From: Paenibacillus chondroitinus NBRC 15376
GTDB taxonomy: Bacteria > Bacillota > Bacilli > Paenibacillales > NBRC-103111
Assembly (NCBI RefSeq): GCF_004000765.1
Contig: NZ_BILW01000009.1
Coordinates: forward strand, 124,001-188,000
DNA: 64,000 nt
Direction: 5' to 3'
Translations under genes and position numbers: made by a program
The notes under the pieces: model-generated
Databases searched by the model: none
What the model was told of the DNA's origin: nothing
Seen by the model: only the letters and a program-made list of their open reading frames with translations
In this document: piece by piece, positions 34,388 to 41,767 of the stretch
How the letters are laid out: every line of letters begins with the position of its first letter
Position numbering within the stretch: the first letter of the stretch is position 1

Positions 34388-36253
34388 ATGTCAAGTGGAT
34401 TTGCCTCATTAGGAATAAGAGAAAAACTCGTTGGAGTTTTACAAGCATCAGGCGTTATCGAACCGACCCCCATTCAAAGGGAAGCTATACCTGTTTTATT
34501 AAAAGGCACGGATGTTATCGCACAAGCACAAACAGGCACAGGTAAAACCCTTGCCTTTGTTCTTCCAATATTAGAAACGATCGATGTGGAAAGTGCAGAT
34601 GTTCAAGCGCTGATTCTGACACCTACACGCGAACTGGCCATTCAAATTACGAATGAGCTGAAAGGCCTTGTCCAAGTGACTGGAGTAAAGGTACTTGCAG
34701 CCTATGGCGGGCAAGATGTAGAAAAGCAGCTTAGAAAGCTTCAAGGGAACATACATATAGTAGTAGGAACACCGGGAAGACTGCTTGATCACCTTCGCCG
34801 CGGTTCTATCAATTTCTATAAATTGAAAATACTCGTATTGGATGAGGCTGATCAAATGCTGCATATGGGTTTCCTTCATGAAGTGAAGGACATCATTGCA
34901 CAAACGTCTCCTTATCGCCAGACCCTTCTCTTCTCTGCCACCATGCCTGAACAAGTGATGAACCTGTCCAAAGCTTATATGAAGGACGCCAAAGAAATTA
35001 AAATTCAAAGCAAGCAAGTAACGTTGACCGAAATTGAGCAGGTGCTCGTTCCGACGACTGACCGTCAGAAGCAGGATGCTTTGATTGCCGCTATTAAACA
35101 ATATAAACCTTACCTCGCGATGATTTTCTGCCGGACCAAGGCAAGAGCCATTGCTTTAAATGAAGCTTTACAGGAACTCGGGCTTATGTCCGACGAACTA
35201 CACGGAGATCTGTCACAAGCCAAACGTGAGCAAGTTATGAAACGATTCCGGGATGGTCGTATCGAGTTATTGGTCGCTACGGATATTGCTGCGCGCGGGT
35301 TAGATGTCGAAGGTGTCACCCATGTCTTCAATTATGACGTACCGCAAGACGCAGAAAGCTACATCCACCGCATCGGCCGTACGGGTCGTGCCGGGGATAC
35401 GGGCGTTGCCGTGACTTTCGCCACGCAACGGGATATGCCGACCATCGAATTGATCGAAAAAGGCATCAAAATGTCCTTAAGGGGAGCATCCGAGCCTCAA
35501 GTGCGCCGCGTTCGTTCAAGCTCAGAAGATTACCTCGAGCATGAAGGCCGCGGATCAGGCCGGCGTGGCGGCGGAGCTTCTCGCAGCGGCCGCAGTGGCC
35601 GAACATCCGAGCCGCGCGCTCAGATAAGCCGCGGAAGATCCGGCGCGCGGGAAGAGCGTGCCGGCGTGCAATACGGCACGGGACGTTCCGCGTCCAGAGG
35701 CGGCGAAAAATTTGGTGCGCGCAGCGATGCGCCAAGAGGACAACGCCCTGCGAAGGTTAATTCGGAGCGCAACCCGAACACTTGGGGTCGCGCAGAGAGA
35801 AAAGAGCCGGTAGATGCAGGACCGGGTCGCGGAGACAACATGAGTGCTGCCAAAGCGCGAGTCACCCGTTCTTGGGGTCGTGGCGAATCCGACCAACGCC
35901 CTGCAGGACGCGGTGATGGCACAGACCGCAAACGCTCTGCTCCGCACGGCGATAAATCCTACTCGCCGTACAACAAGTACGCCGGCACAGGCCGCGACGA
36001 TGCAGCAAGCGCATCACGCGCGATTCGCAGCGGTGGCAAAGGCCGTGGCGATAGCGCCGAGCGCAGTGCCGGACGCAGCGACAGCTTCGGCTCACGCGGC
36101 GGCGCAGCTTCACGCAGTGACCGTCCAGGCCCAGCACGCGGCTACCAGGGTGGCGGCGAACGCGGCGGCCAATCGCATGGGCGCAGTGGCGACAGAAGCG
36201 GTTCACCTCGGGGCGGTGCACCACGTGGTGGCGGACGCGGCGGCAAACGCTAG
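34388..36253 (+). CDS. DEAD-box RNA helicase with long RG-rich tail (CshA-like)
   Basis: A 621-residue helicase. The core (1-370) has the Q motif region FASLGI...TPIQ, motif I AQTGTGKT, Ia PTRELAIQ, motif II DEAD, motif III SAT and motif VI HRIGRTGRAG. From about 390 to the end the chain is a disordered tail rich in Arg, Gly, Ser and Asp with many RGG/GRG units, far longer than that of Bacillus subtilis CshA. Such tails bind RNA non-specifically and can drive condensation. The core resembles the CshA/DeaD group, which unwinds mRNA and ribosomal RNA and acts with the degradosome. The tail is more GC-rich than the core and produces long shadow frames on both strands. Confidence 0.95.
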   Translation: MSSGFASLGIREKLVGVLQASGVIEPTPIQREAIPVLLKGTDVIAQAQTGTGKTLAFVLPILETIDVESADVQALILTPTRELAIQITNELKGLVQVTGVKVLAAYGGQDVEKQLRKLQGNIHIVVGTPGRLLDHLRRGSINFYKLKILVLDEADQMLHMGFLHEVKDIIAQTSPYRQTLLFSATMPEQVMNLSKAYMKDAKEIKIQSKQVTLTEIEQVLVPTTDRQKQDALIAAIKQYKPYLAMIFCRTKARAIALNEALQELGLMSDELHGDLSQAKREQVMKRFRDGRIELLVATDIAARGLDVEGVTHVFNYDVPQDAESYIHRIGRTGRAGDTGVAVTFATQRDMPTIELIEKGIKMSLRGASEPQVRRVRSSSEDYLEHEGRGSGRRGGGASRSGRSGRTSEPRAQISRGRSGAREERAGVQYGTGRSASRGGEKFGARSDAPRGQRPAKVNSERNPNTWGRAERKEPVDAGPGRGDNMSAAKARVTRSWGRGESDQRPAGRGDGTDRKRSAPHGDKSYSPYNKYAGTGRDDAASASRAIRSGGKGRGDSAERSAGRSDSFGSRGGAASRSDRPGPARGYQGGGERGGQSHGRSGDRSGSPRGGAPRGGGRGGKR

Positions 36254-36412
36254 TCAGAAAAGCGTTTCCATGCTAGACCTTTACCGAATAACCCGAACCA
36301 TGTAAAATATAAGTATGGCTGAAGTTGATCCTACTTAGACAAAAATCGTTTCATACCGTTGCACGCACGTAGGATTTACCCCTCACTTTTCACAAATAAG
36401 GAGGTATGTTCC

Positions 36413-37000
36413 ATGTACGCATTAAAGGACAAGGAAATGATTTTTGTATTCACCGGTCCACACGGAGCCGGTCGTAAGACGGTTGCTGAAATGTCAGGTT
36501 CTACACTGGGCATGAAGCAGGTTATCTCTTACACCACCAGACCTCCGAGAGCAACCGAGGAAGACGGTCAAGACTATCACTTTATCTCCCCTGCTCAATT
36601 TGTACAGGCGCAGGCCAACGGTGAATTCATTGAGGTTAGCACCGTCAATGATCATTTATATGGGATTAAAAGTGCCGATATTGAACAGATGTTCGAACAC
36701 AGCGGAAGCATTTATTTAATCTTGAACCGCTTCGGCGCGGAAACGCTCAAAAAACATTACGGTGATCATGTCATTCTGGTTTTCATCTACGCGCAGCGCG
36801 ATATTCTCGAAGAGCGGATGAGAGAAAGCGGAGATTCCGAAGAGATCATTCAGAAGTATCTCTCTTATTACGAAGATGAGCTGGCTTTCCGCGATCAATG
36901 CGATCACGTTTTCGAGAACGTGGATTTGGCCCATACGGTGTTTGATCTCACCAAAACGCTCGATAAATACCTAAACCGCAACCTCGTTGATTTGGATTAA
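36413..37000 (+). CDS. Guanylate-kinase-like protein with altered P-loop
   Basis: A 195-residue protein of guanylate kinase size. The ATG at 36413 has AAGGAGG 9 nt upstream. It keeps the GMP-binding signature (VISYTTRPPRATEEDGQDYHFIS) and a C-terminal lid region. The P-loop, however, reads GPHGAGRKT (15-23) where true guanylate kinases have a Lys at position 21 (GPSGAGKGT type); here the Lys is one place later. This may lower or change ATP use. A housekeeping gmk is expected elsewhere in the genome near rpoZ, so this is probably a paralogue with another role. It follows the helicase and precedes a CvfC-like gene on the same strand. Confidence 0.85.
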   Translation: MYALKDKEMIFVFTGPHGAGRKTVAEMSGSTLGMKQVISYTTRPPRATEEDGQDYHFISPAQFVQAQANGEFIEVSTVNDHLYGIKSADIEQMFEHSGSIYLILNRFGAETLKKHYGDHVILVFIYAQRDILEERMRESGDSEEIIQKYLSYYEDELAFRDQCDHVFENVDLAHTVFDLTKTLDKYLNRNLVDLD

Positions 37001-37081
37001 TATGAAATGCCTATAAACAGGCCTGGACGTACCTACGTCCGGGTCTTTTCATGTAACATCCGACTGGAAGGAGTGTCATTA

Positions 37082-38233
37082 ATGAAAATTATATCCATAG
37101 AACCTACACCAAGCCCAAATTCCATGAAACTTAACATGGACGAATCGCTGCCTGCCGGCGTGCGTAAAACCTACACAAAGAAAAACAGTACGGAAGCCCC
37201 GGACAACGTTCAGCAATTGCTCGCTGTTCAGGGTGTGATCAGCTTATTCCATGCAGCGGATTTCATTGCGCTGGACCGTACCTCCAAGGGGGACTGGCAG
37301 TTCATTTTAGCCAAAGCCCGCGAGATTTTGGGTGTTGCCGAAGGCTCTGCCAGCAGTAATGACTTGCCGCTGGAACAAACGCAAGCTGAAGCCGCCTTCG
37401 GAGAGGCACAAGTCCTCGTGCAGATGTTCCGCGGCATCCCGCTCCAGGTACGGGTGCGCGCCGGCAACGAAGAAGCGCGCGTGGCGATGCCCGAGCGCTT
37501 CACGCAAGCTGCGGTCCGCGCAGGTACGGCATCGCCGAACCTGATCAAGGAGCGCAAGCTGGAAGAGCTCGGCGTGCGCTACGGCGAGCTGAAGGACATC
37601 GCGGGCGAAGTCGTCCAGGAGCTGGACGCTTCTTACGACGACGCCCGCGTCGAAGCTTTGGTCTCCAGCGCGATGCTGGAGACCGACGTCCCTCCTTCTT
37701 CGGAAGCCTCCGAAGAAGATCAGACCGGCGGCGCAACGCTGGAACAGCTGCGCCACAGTGACTGGAAGCTGCGGTACGCCGCGCTTCAAAAGATCCAGCC
37801 GTCGCTGGAGACGCTGCCGCTTCTCGTCCATGCCCTGCAGGACGAGAACACGTCGATTCGGCGACTGGCAACGGTTTACCTCGGGGATATCAAGGAACCC
37901 GAGGTACTGCCTTTCTTGTATCGTGCCCTTGAGGACGATACCCCATCTGTTCGTCGGACGGCTGGCGATACGCTGTCCGACCTTGGCGACCCCGCCGCCA
38001 TGCCGGCTATGGCGAAGGCGCTCAAGGACCGCAATAAGCTGGTCCGTTGGCGCGCGGCGCGCTTTTTGTACGAGGTCGGCGACAACTCCGTGCTGAAGGA
38101 TCTGCAGGAAGCGGCGGACGATCCTGAGTTCGAAGTGCGCATGCAGGTCAAGATCGCGCTGGAGCGTATCGAGGGCGGGCATGCCGCCGAAGGCTCGGTC
38201 TGGCAGCAAATGACGCGAAGGAACGAGCAATAA
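37082..38233 (+). CDS. CvfC/YpgR-like protein: Nfu-type N-terminus plus HEAT repeats
   Basis: A 383-residue soluble protein. The ATG at 37082 has GGAAGGAG 8 nt upstream. Residues 1-90 match the Nfu/NifU N-terminal fold (IEPTPSPNSMKLNMD), a central region of about 120 residues follows, and the C-terminal third holds HEAT/PBS-lyase-like repeats (e.g. SIRRLATVYLGDIKEPEVLPFLYRALEDDTPSVRRTAGDTLSDLGD read as two units). This is the layout of Staphylococcus CvfC and Bacillus YpgR. The biochemical role is unknown; Fe-S scaffold helper or adaptor are both possible. It ends at a good terminator and seems to be the last gene of its transcript. Confidence 0.88.
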   Translation: MKIISIEPTPSPNSMKLNMDESLPAGVRKTYTKKNSTEAPDNVQQLLAVQGVISLFHAADFIALDRTSKGDWQFILAKAREILGVAEGSASSNDLPLEQTQAEAAFGEAQVLVQMFRGIPLQVRVRAGNEEARVAMPERFTQAAVRAGTASPNLIKERKLEELGVRYGELKDIAGEVVQELDASYDDARVEALVSSAMLETDVPPSSEASEEDQTGGATLEQLRHSDWKLRYAALQKIQPSLETLPLLVHALQDENTSIRRLATVYLGDIKEPEVLPFLYRALEDDTPSVRRTAGDTLSDLGDPAAMPAMAKALKDRNKLVRWRAARFLYEVGDNSVLKDLQEAADDPEFEVRMQVKIALERIEGGHAAEGSVWQQMTRRNEQ

Positions 38234-38240
38234 ATTTAAA

Positions 38241-38280
38241 GGCTAGTGAAGCAGCGGTTGTCCGCTCCCTCACTAGCCTT
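38241..38280 (+). terminator. Terminator after the CvfC-like gene
   Basis: GGCTAGTGA pairs with TCACTAGCC, with an inner GCAGCGG/CCGCT stem, then TTTTATTT. It lies between convergent genes and may also slow the opposing transcript. Confidence 0.85.
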
Positions 38281-39528
38281 TTATTTGTCAAACTGCTTAA
38301 AATACATAATCCGATCCATAATCTCCGGATGCGAGCCGCGAAACCAATGAACCAGCTTCGGTTGGGTGACAGGGCTCAAGTTCTCTTTGGCAATTTGCTG
38401 AAAAGCGCGAATGGCGGCGTTGCCATCTCCTGTCAGTTGCATCGCATACACATCTGCTCGGTGCTCAATTACCCGGGAGAAGGCATTTTGAGCTGGCGCG
38501 GAGATAAAGCTCATGACCGTAACCAGCAGCAGCAGAATGGGCAGCGCCGCTAGATCATTTTCTCCCCGAATTCCCCATCTATGGGCCCAGCGTCGAAGGA
38601 AGAATCGATAAGCGTGAAATGCCAGCCATAAACCCACCAAGCTAAGCGCAATGCCATAAGCAAGGCCGATATAGATATGCTTTTCTACATAGTGTCCCAT
38701 TTCATGCGCCATCACGGTTAAAATCTCATCGGGCTGCAGTTTTTTCAGCGTTGTATCCCACAGCACAATTCTGGCGTTGCCGCCTATTCCATTGACATAA
38801 GCGTTAATCGCATTGGTCCTCTCGGACATATTGACCTCGTAGACCTGCTTAGCCGGAATGTGTGATTCCGCCGCCAATTGAAGAATTTGCGCCTTAAGCT
38901 CTTGATCCTGAAGCGGCTTGAATTCATTGTAGAGGGGATCAAGCACAACGGGTTGAATGAACGTGACGAACACAATCAATGGAACAGACAAAAGCCAGAA
39001 CCAGAACCACCATCGGTTGGGACTCCATTTTAACACCAGTCTGAATATCCAGACCATCACAATGGTTCCTACGGCATTTAACAGAAAATCCTTCACATGA
39101 TCCCCTAGAAAGATCGCTAGCGTCTCTGTCGAGATTCCGTAGGCTAGATCGATTTTGAACAAGAAATAGTCCACCGGCAGGAACAGCACGTCCATCAACA
39201 GAGTAAATAGAAGCACAAAAACGACCATTTGCAGAAAGGAAGCCTTGAACAGCTTTTCTGATAAGCTTCGAATACGGACAGCCACACCAAGGAGCAGCAG
39301 GATCAATCCAATTTGCAGCGGAGAACTGAGAAAATAAGCTAATGACCGAATGCGTGACAAGGATTCAGCTTTGTCTATTTCCTGTGCCGTCATGAACGTG
39401 TGCGGGTCCGCGCTGGTGCCAACCAGATCTCGAGGTATCCCAAATACATCTCCTTTTAATAAATACACAATCATGACGATCGCATACACGCCAAAAGCTG
39501 CGCCAAGCCCTATGTACAGACGCTTCAT
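38281..39528 (-). CDS. M48-family membrane zinc metalloprotease (Ste24-like)
   Basis: A 415-residue integral membrane protease with helices near 5-25, 65-85, 100-125, 145-165 and 180-200, the zinc motif HEMGH (275-279), a third ligand in EHRADVYAM and two further helices after the active site. It resembles CAAX-protease-1/Ste24 (peptidase M48A). In bacteria these take part in membrane protein quality control. It overlaps the upstream small gene by 4 nt (ATGA), so the two are co-translated. Confidence 0.9.
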   Translation of the reverse strand: MKRLYIGLGAAFGVYAIVMIVYLLKGDVFGIPRDLVGTSADPHTFMTAQEIDKAESLSRIRSLAYFLSSPLQIGLILLLLGVAVRIRSLSEKLFKASFLQMVVFVLLFTLLMDVLFLPVDYFLFKIDLAYGISTETLAIFLGDHVKDFLLNAVGTIVMVWIFRLVLKWSPNRWWFWFWLLSVPLIVFVTFIQPVVLDPLYNEFKPLQDQELKAQILQLAAESHIPAKQVYEVNMSERTNAINAYVNGIGGNARIVLWDTTLKKLQPDEILTVMAHEMGHYVEKHIYIGLAYGIALSLVGLWLAFHAYRFFLRRWAHRWGIRGENDLAALPILLLLVTVMSFISAPAQNAFSRVIEHRADVYAMQLTGDGNAAIRAFQQIAKENLSPVTQPKLVHWFRGSHPEIMDRIMYFKQFDK

Positions 39529-40031
39529 TTCATCCCTCCACCGCCAACTTCATATAAGTTAATTAACAGCCAATCCGGTGTAAAATCTCTGGACAACAGC
39601 CAGACTTGCGTAAACCTTCCACTTGGCGGAACGAGCTTATGCTTGAAACTGAGCACATCGGACATCCCGAACAACAGAGATACGTTGCGTATGAGCAGCA
39701 TACAAGGATAGTCATGGGAATAATCCTGCAACTTCTGTTCCTTACTCACAATGCGATCATTAATGACCTTAATGAAATTATCCAGCACTTCCGCCCCAGG
39801 CTTCGTGAGCTCGGATCGTGACATCATACGTCTGGCTTCCTCCATATCGTAGAACAAATGAGTCACTTCTAGTCCTACTTGCTCGTTATTGGCATCCTCC
39901 AGAAGCGCATCCGGCTTCTCCTGCTGGCGAACCATTCGCAGATCTACCGGGTTATTTATATTATATAGTTCAAGAAAAATATCGATAGCTGCTTGCTCTA
40001 GCGCCTTTTTCTCCTCTTCATGCTTATTCAT
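39525..40031 (-). CDS. Hypothetical protein coupled to the M48 protease
   Basis: A 168-residue soluble protein that I do not recognise. The N-terminal third is helical and charged (HEEEKKALEQAAIDIFLELY). The segment KPDALLEDANNEQVGLEVTHL has the spacing of a PD-(D/E)xK nuclease-type core, with the final Lys replaced by Thr, so it could be a degenerate member of that fold. Its stop overlaps the protease start (ATGA), which suggests a functional link. Confidence 0.7.
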   Translation of the reverse strand: MNKHEEEKKALEQAAIDIFLELYNINNPVDLRMVRQQEKPDALLEDANNEQVGLEVTHLFYDMEEARRMMSRSELTKPGAEVLDNFIKVINDRIVSKEQKLQDYSHDYPCMLLIRNVSLLFGMSDVLSFKHKLVPPSGRFTQVWLLSRDFTPDWLLINLYEVGGGGMK

Positions 40032-40270
40032 ATACTTCCCTCTTATCTATGGAACGGGTATTTTTAATCATTTTACCCTATTGTATGAGCTATTGCCTCA
40101 TATGGTCATCTCTAGTCCTTCTTTCATGCCATAAAATATGCGCAAGATGCCGTCCGTTTTCCTAGACTATGCCGCTTGACCATCCTTATATGTCTTACTG
40201 ACTTCATCTTGCATTTCCAGATTCTTCATGATGTAATGAAAAGATCGTACTGGAACGGAAGTGATTTCAC

Positions 40271-41074
40271 ATCAAAAAGTTGACATGCTGCCTTATCGTT
40301 ATATGGTCCGTGATGTGCTTGGCATTGCCCAAGCCTACTGCGCCTGCATTTGTACAAGCTCTCCAACCCGTCGCGCCAAGTCCGCCTGCTAGTGAGATTA
40401 GTGAGCCGCTACTGGCTACATCTGCGCCAGTACCGGTACCAGTACCAGTACCTCTGCCGTCTGCTGAACCCATTACGCCTGTAGAGCACCATTATCAGGT
40501 GCCTAATGCCCCTGCTTTATCACAGCTTCCGGAGCTGCCTAATGGGTGCGAAGCCGTGGCGGCTACCATGCTGCTGAATTGGGCTGGGCTTCCTGTCACC
40601 AAGGAGGAAGTGGCTGATGCGCTCCCAAGAGGCGAGATGCCAGCTGAGAACGCCGATGGGGCTTTTGTGGGCGGCAATCCAGAAGACGTTTTTGTCGGCA
40701 ACCCCTATAAGGCGGGCTATGGCATTTACCATAAACCGATGTATGCCACAATGAACCAGCTATTGCCTGGGCGTTTCAAAGATATCACAGGCGCTTCTTT
40801 TGAAACGCTGCTGAGCGTCATAGAAGCAGGCAAGCCCGCCATGATTTGGGCTACGGAACATATGGATACCCCTTATCTGGATCTGGAATGGCAAGATGAC
40901 AAGGATCGGCTCGTGGAATGGTATCAACCTGAACATGCCTTGCTGCTTACCGGCTGGGACGATGATTATGCCTATATGAACGACCCAATGACCGGACAGC
41001 AGGAAGCTTATGTATTAAGCGACTTCAAGCAAGTGTGGGAGCTTATGGGCTCGCAGGCCATTACCTTGAACTAA
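40271..41074 (+). CDS. Secreted C39-like cysteine peptidase domain protein (YvpB-like), possible ATC start
   Basis: A secreted protein of 265-268 residues. After the N-terminus comes a Pro-rich linker with a short Val-Pro repeat (APVPVPVPVPLP), then a peptidase_C39_2 domain with the Cys in ELPNGCEAVAA and the His in EHALLLTGWDDDYAYMNDP. The start is uncertain. The strong site CGGAAGTGA (40256-40264) sits 6-7 nt before ATC at 40271, which would give IKKLTCCLIVIW, a proper signal peptide n-region. The nearest conventional start is TTG at 40280, which loses the Lys pair and is too far from the site. Cell-wall or surface peptide cleavage is the family expectation; the substrate is unknown. Confidence 0.8.
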   Translation: MKKLTCCLIVIWSVMCLALPKPTAPAFVQALQPVAPSPPASEISEPLLATSAPVPVPVPVPLPSAEPITPVEHHYQVPNAPALSQLPELPNGCEAVAATMLLNWAGLPVTKEEVADALPRGEMPAENADGAFVGGNPEDVFVGNPYKAGYGIYHKPMYATMNQLLPGRFKDITGASFETLLSVIEAGKPAMIWATEHMDTPYLDLEWQDDKDRLVEWYQPEHALLLTGWDDDYAYMNDPMTGQQEAYVLSDFKQVWELMGSQAITLN

Positions 41075-41096
41075 GCGGCTTTCCCTATAACGAAAA

Positions 41097-41147
41097 AAAA
41101 GCATGAACGTCTCTTTCCTTCCAGAACGAAGGAGCGTTCATGCTTTT
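41097..41147. terminator. Bidirectional terminator between C39-like and IF-3-like genes
   Basis: AAAAGCATGAACG pairs with CGTTCATGCTTTT, with A/T runs on both sides, between convergent stops. Confidence 0.85.
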
Positions 41148-41148
41148 C

Positions 41149-41637
41149 TTATAAAGGATCCAACTGCACGGAAGCTTGCTTTCCGCTGAGCTGAATGCCT
41201 GTTTGCTTGCGTCCATAAGCGTTTAAGTCCTTCACCAGCTCTTCAAGCAAAGCTTTGGCCTGGGCACCTTCTTTGCCTGAAATCTTCACGACCAGCTGCA
41301 CGGCATCTCCGCCTTGCAGGATTCGTACCGCCTGCTGGCGCTTCGTATCCAGATCGTGATCCTCGATGTGCGGCGTTAAGCGCAGTTCTTTCGTCTTTGG
41401 CGCTTGCTCCCGCTTACGGGCTTGCTGTTTCTCCTGCATCGCTTCCTGCTTGGCCTGGCCCGCTCCAATTAATTTGCACGGCGGCGGGCTGCTCATGAGC
41501 GAGGTACACACCAAGTCGACTTTCAACTGCTTCGCCAGGAGCAGCGCTTCCTTCGTGGACATCACACCCAGATCTTCACCCTGAATACCCGTGACATGAA
41601 CCTCGGAGGCTTTGATTTTCTCATTCATAATCATCAC
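41149..41637 (-). CDS. IF-3-like paralogue (translation initiation factor 3 family)
   Basis: A 162-residue protein with both IF-3 domains: N-terminal NEKIKASEVHV...LGVMSTKEALLLAKQLKVDLV, linker near 65-85, and a C-terminal domain beginning TKELRLTPHIEDHDLDTKR. The match is along the full length, but many usually invariant positions differ (for example CTSLMSSPPPCKLI where the family has VAPNAKPPVCKIM). The gene stands alone, whereas a housekeeping infC lies with rpmI and rplT, so I take it as a divergent paralogue. AGGAGG sits 8 nt before a GTG (41637) and 11 nt before the following ATG. Function is unknown; ribosome binding under special conditions is possible. Confidence 0.8.
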   Translation of the reverse strand: MMIMNEKIKASEVHVTGIQGEDLGVMSTKEALLLAKQLKVDLVCTSLMSSPPPCKLIGAGQAKQEAMQEKQQARKREQAPKTKELRLTPHIEDHDLDTKRQQAVRILQGGDAVQLVVKISGKEGAQAKALLEELVKDLNAYGRKQTGIQLSGKQASVQLDPL

Positions 41638-41695
41638 CCGTATAACCTCCTATACGTACAACCTTCTCTCATAAACTATACCATATTGAGTAGTG

Positions 41696-41750
41696 AAAAA
41701 AAGTCCCGGACCGCGTCCTGTCGCTCCATTAAGGAGCTTCAGGCCCGCGA
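41696..41750 (-). terminator. Terminator of the SLH-PHP protein gene
   Basis: CGCGTCCTG..GCTCC pairs with GGAGC..CAGG.CCGCG around a 5-nt loop, followed by seven T on the minus strand. Confidence 0.85.
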
Positions 41751-41767
41751 TCTTATTCAGCTTGCTA

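Noticed and set aside
35466-36305. Several long ORFs on both strands over the 3' half of the helicase gene
   Set aside because: They result from the GC-rich RG-repeat coding sequence. They have no ribosome sites and Arg/Ala-rich low-complexity products, and the helicase frame explains the region.
37228-38230. Minus-strand ORFs of up to 307 codons opposite the CvfC-like gene
   Set aside because: Third-position GC bias creates open antisense frames. No ribosome site and no recognisable domain.
40395-40460. Short tandem repeat CCAGTACCGGTACCAGTACC in plus-strand DNA
   Set aside because: It is in frame in the C39-like gene and encodes a Val-Pro linker, so it is a coding repeat and not a CRISPR or regulatory array.
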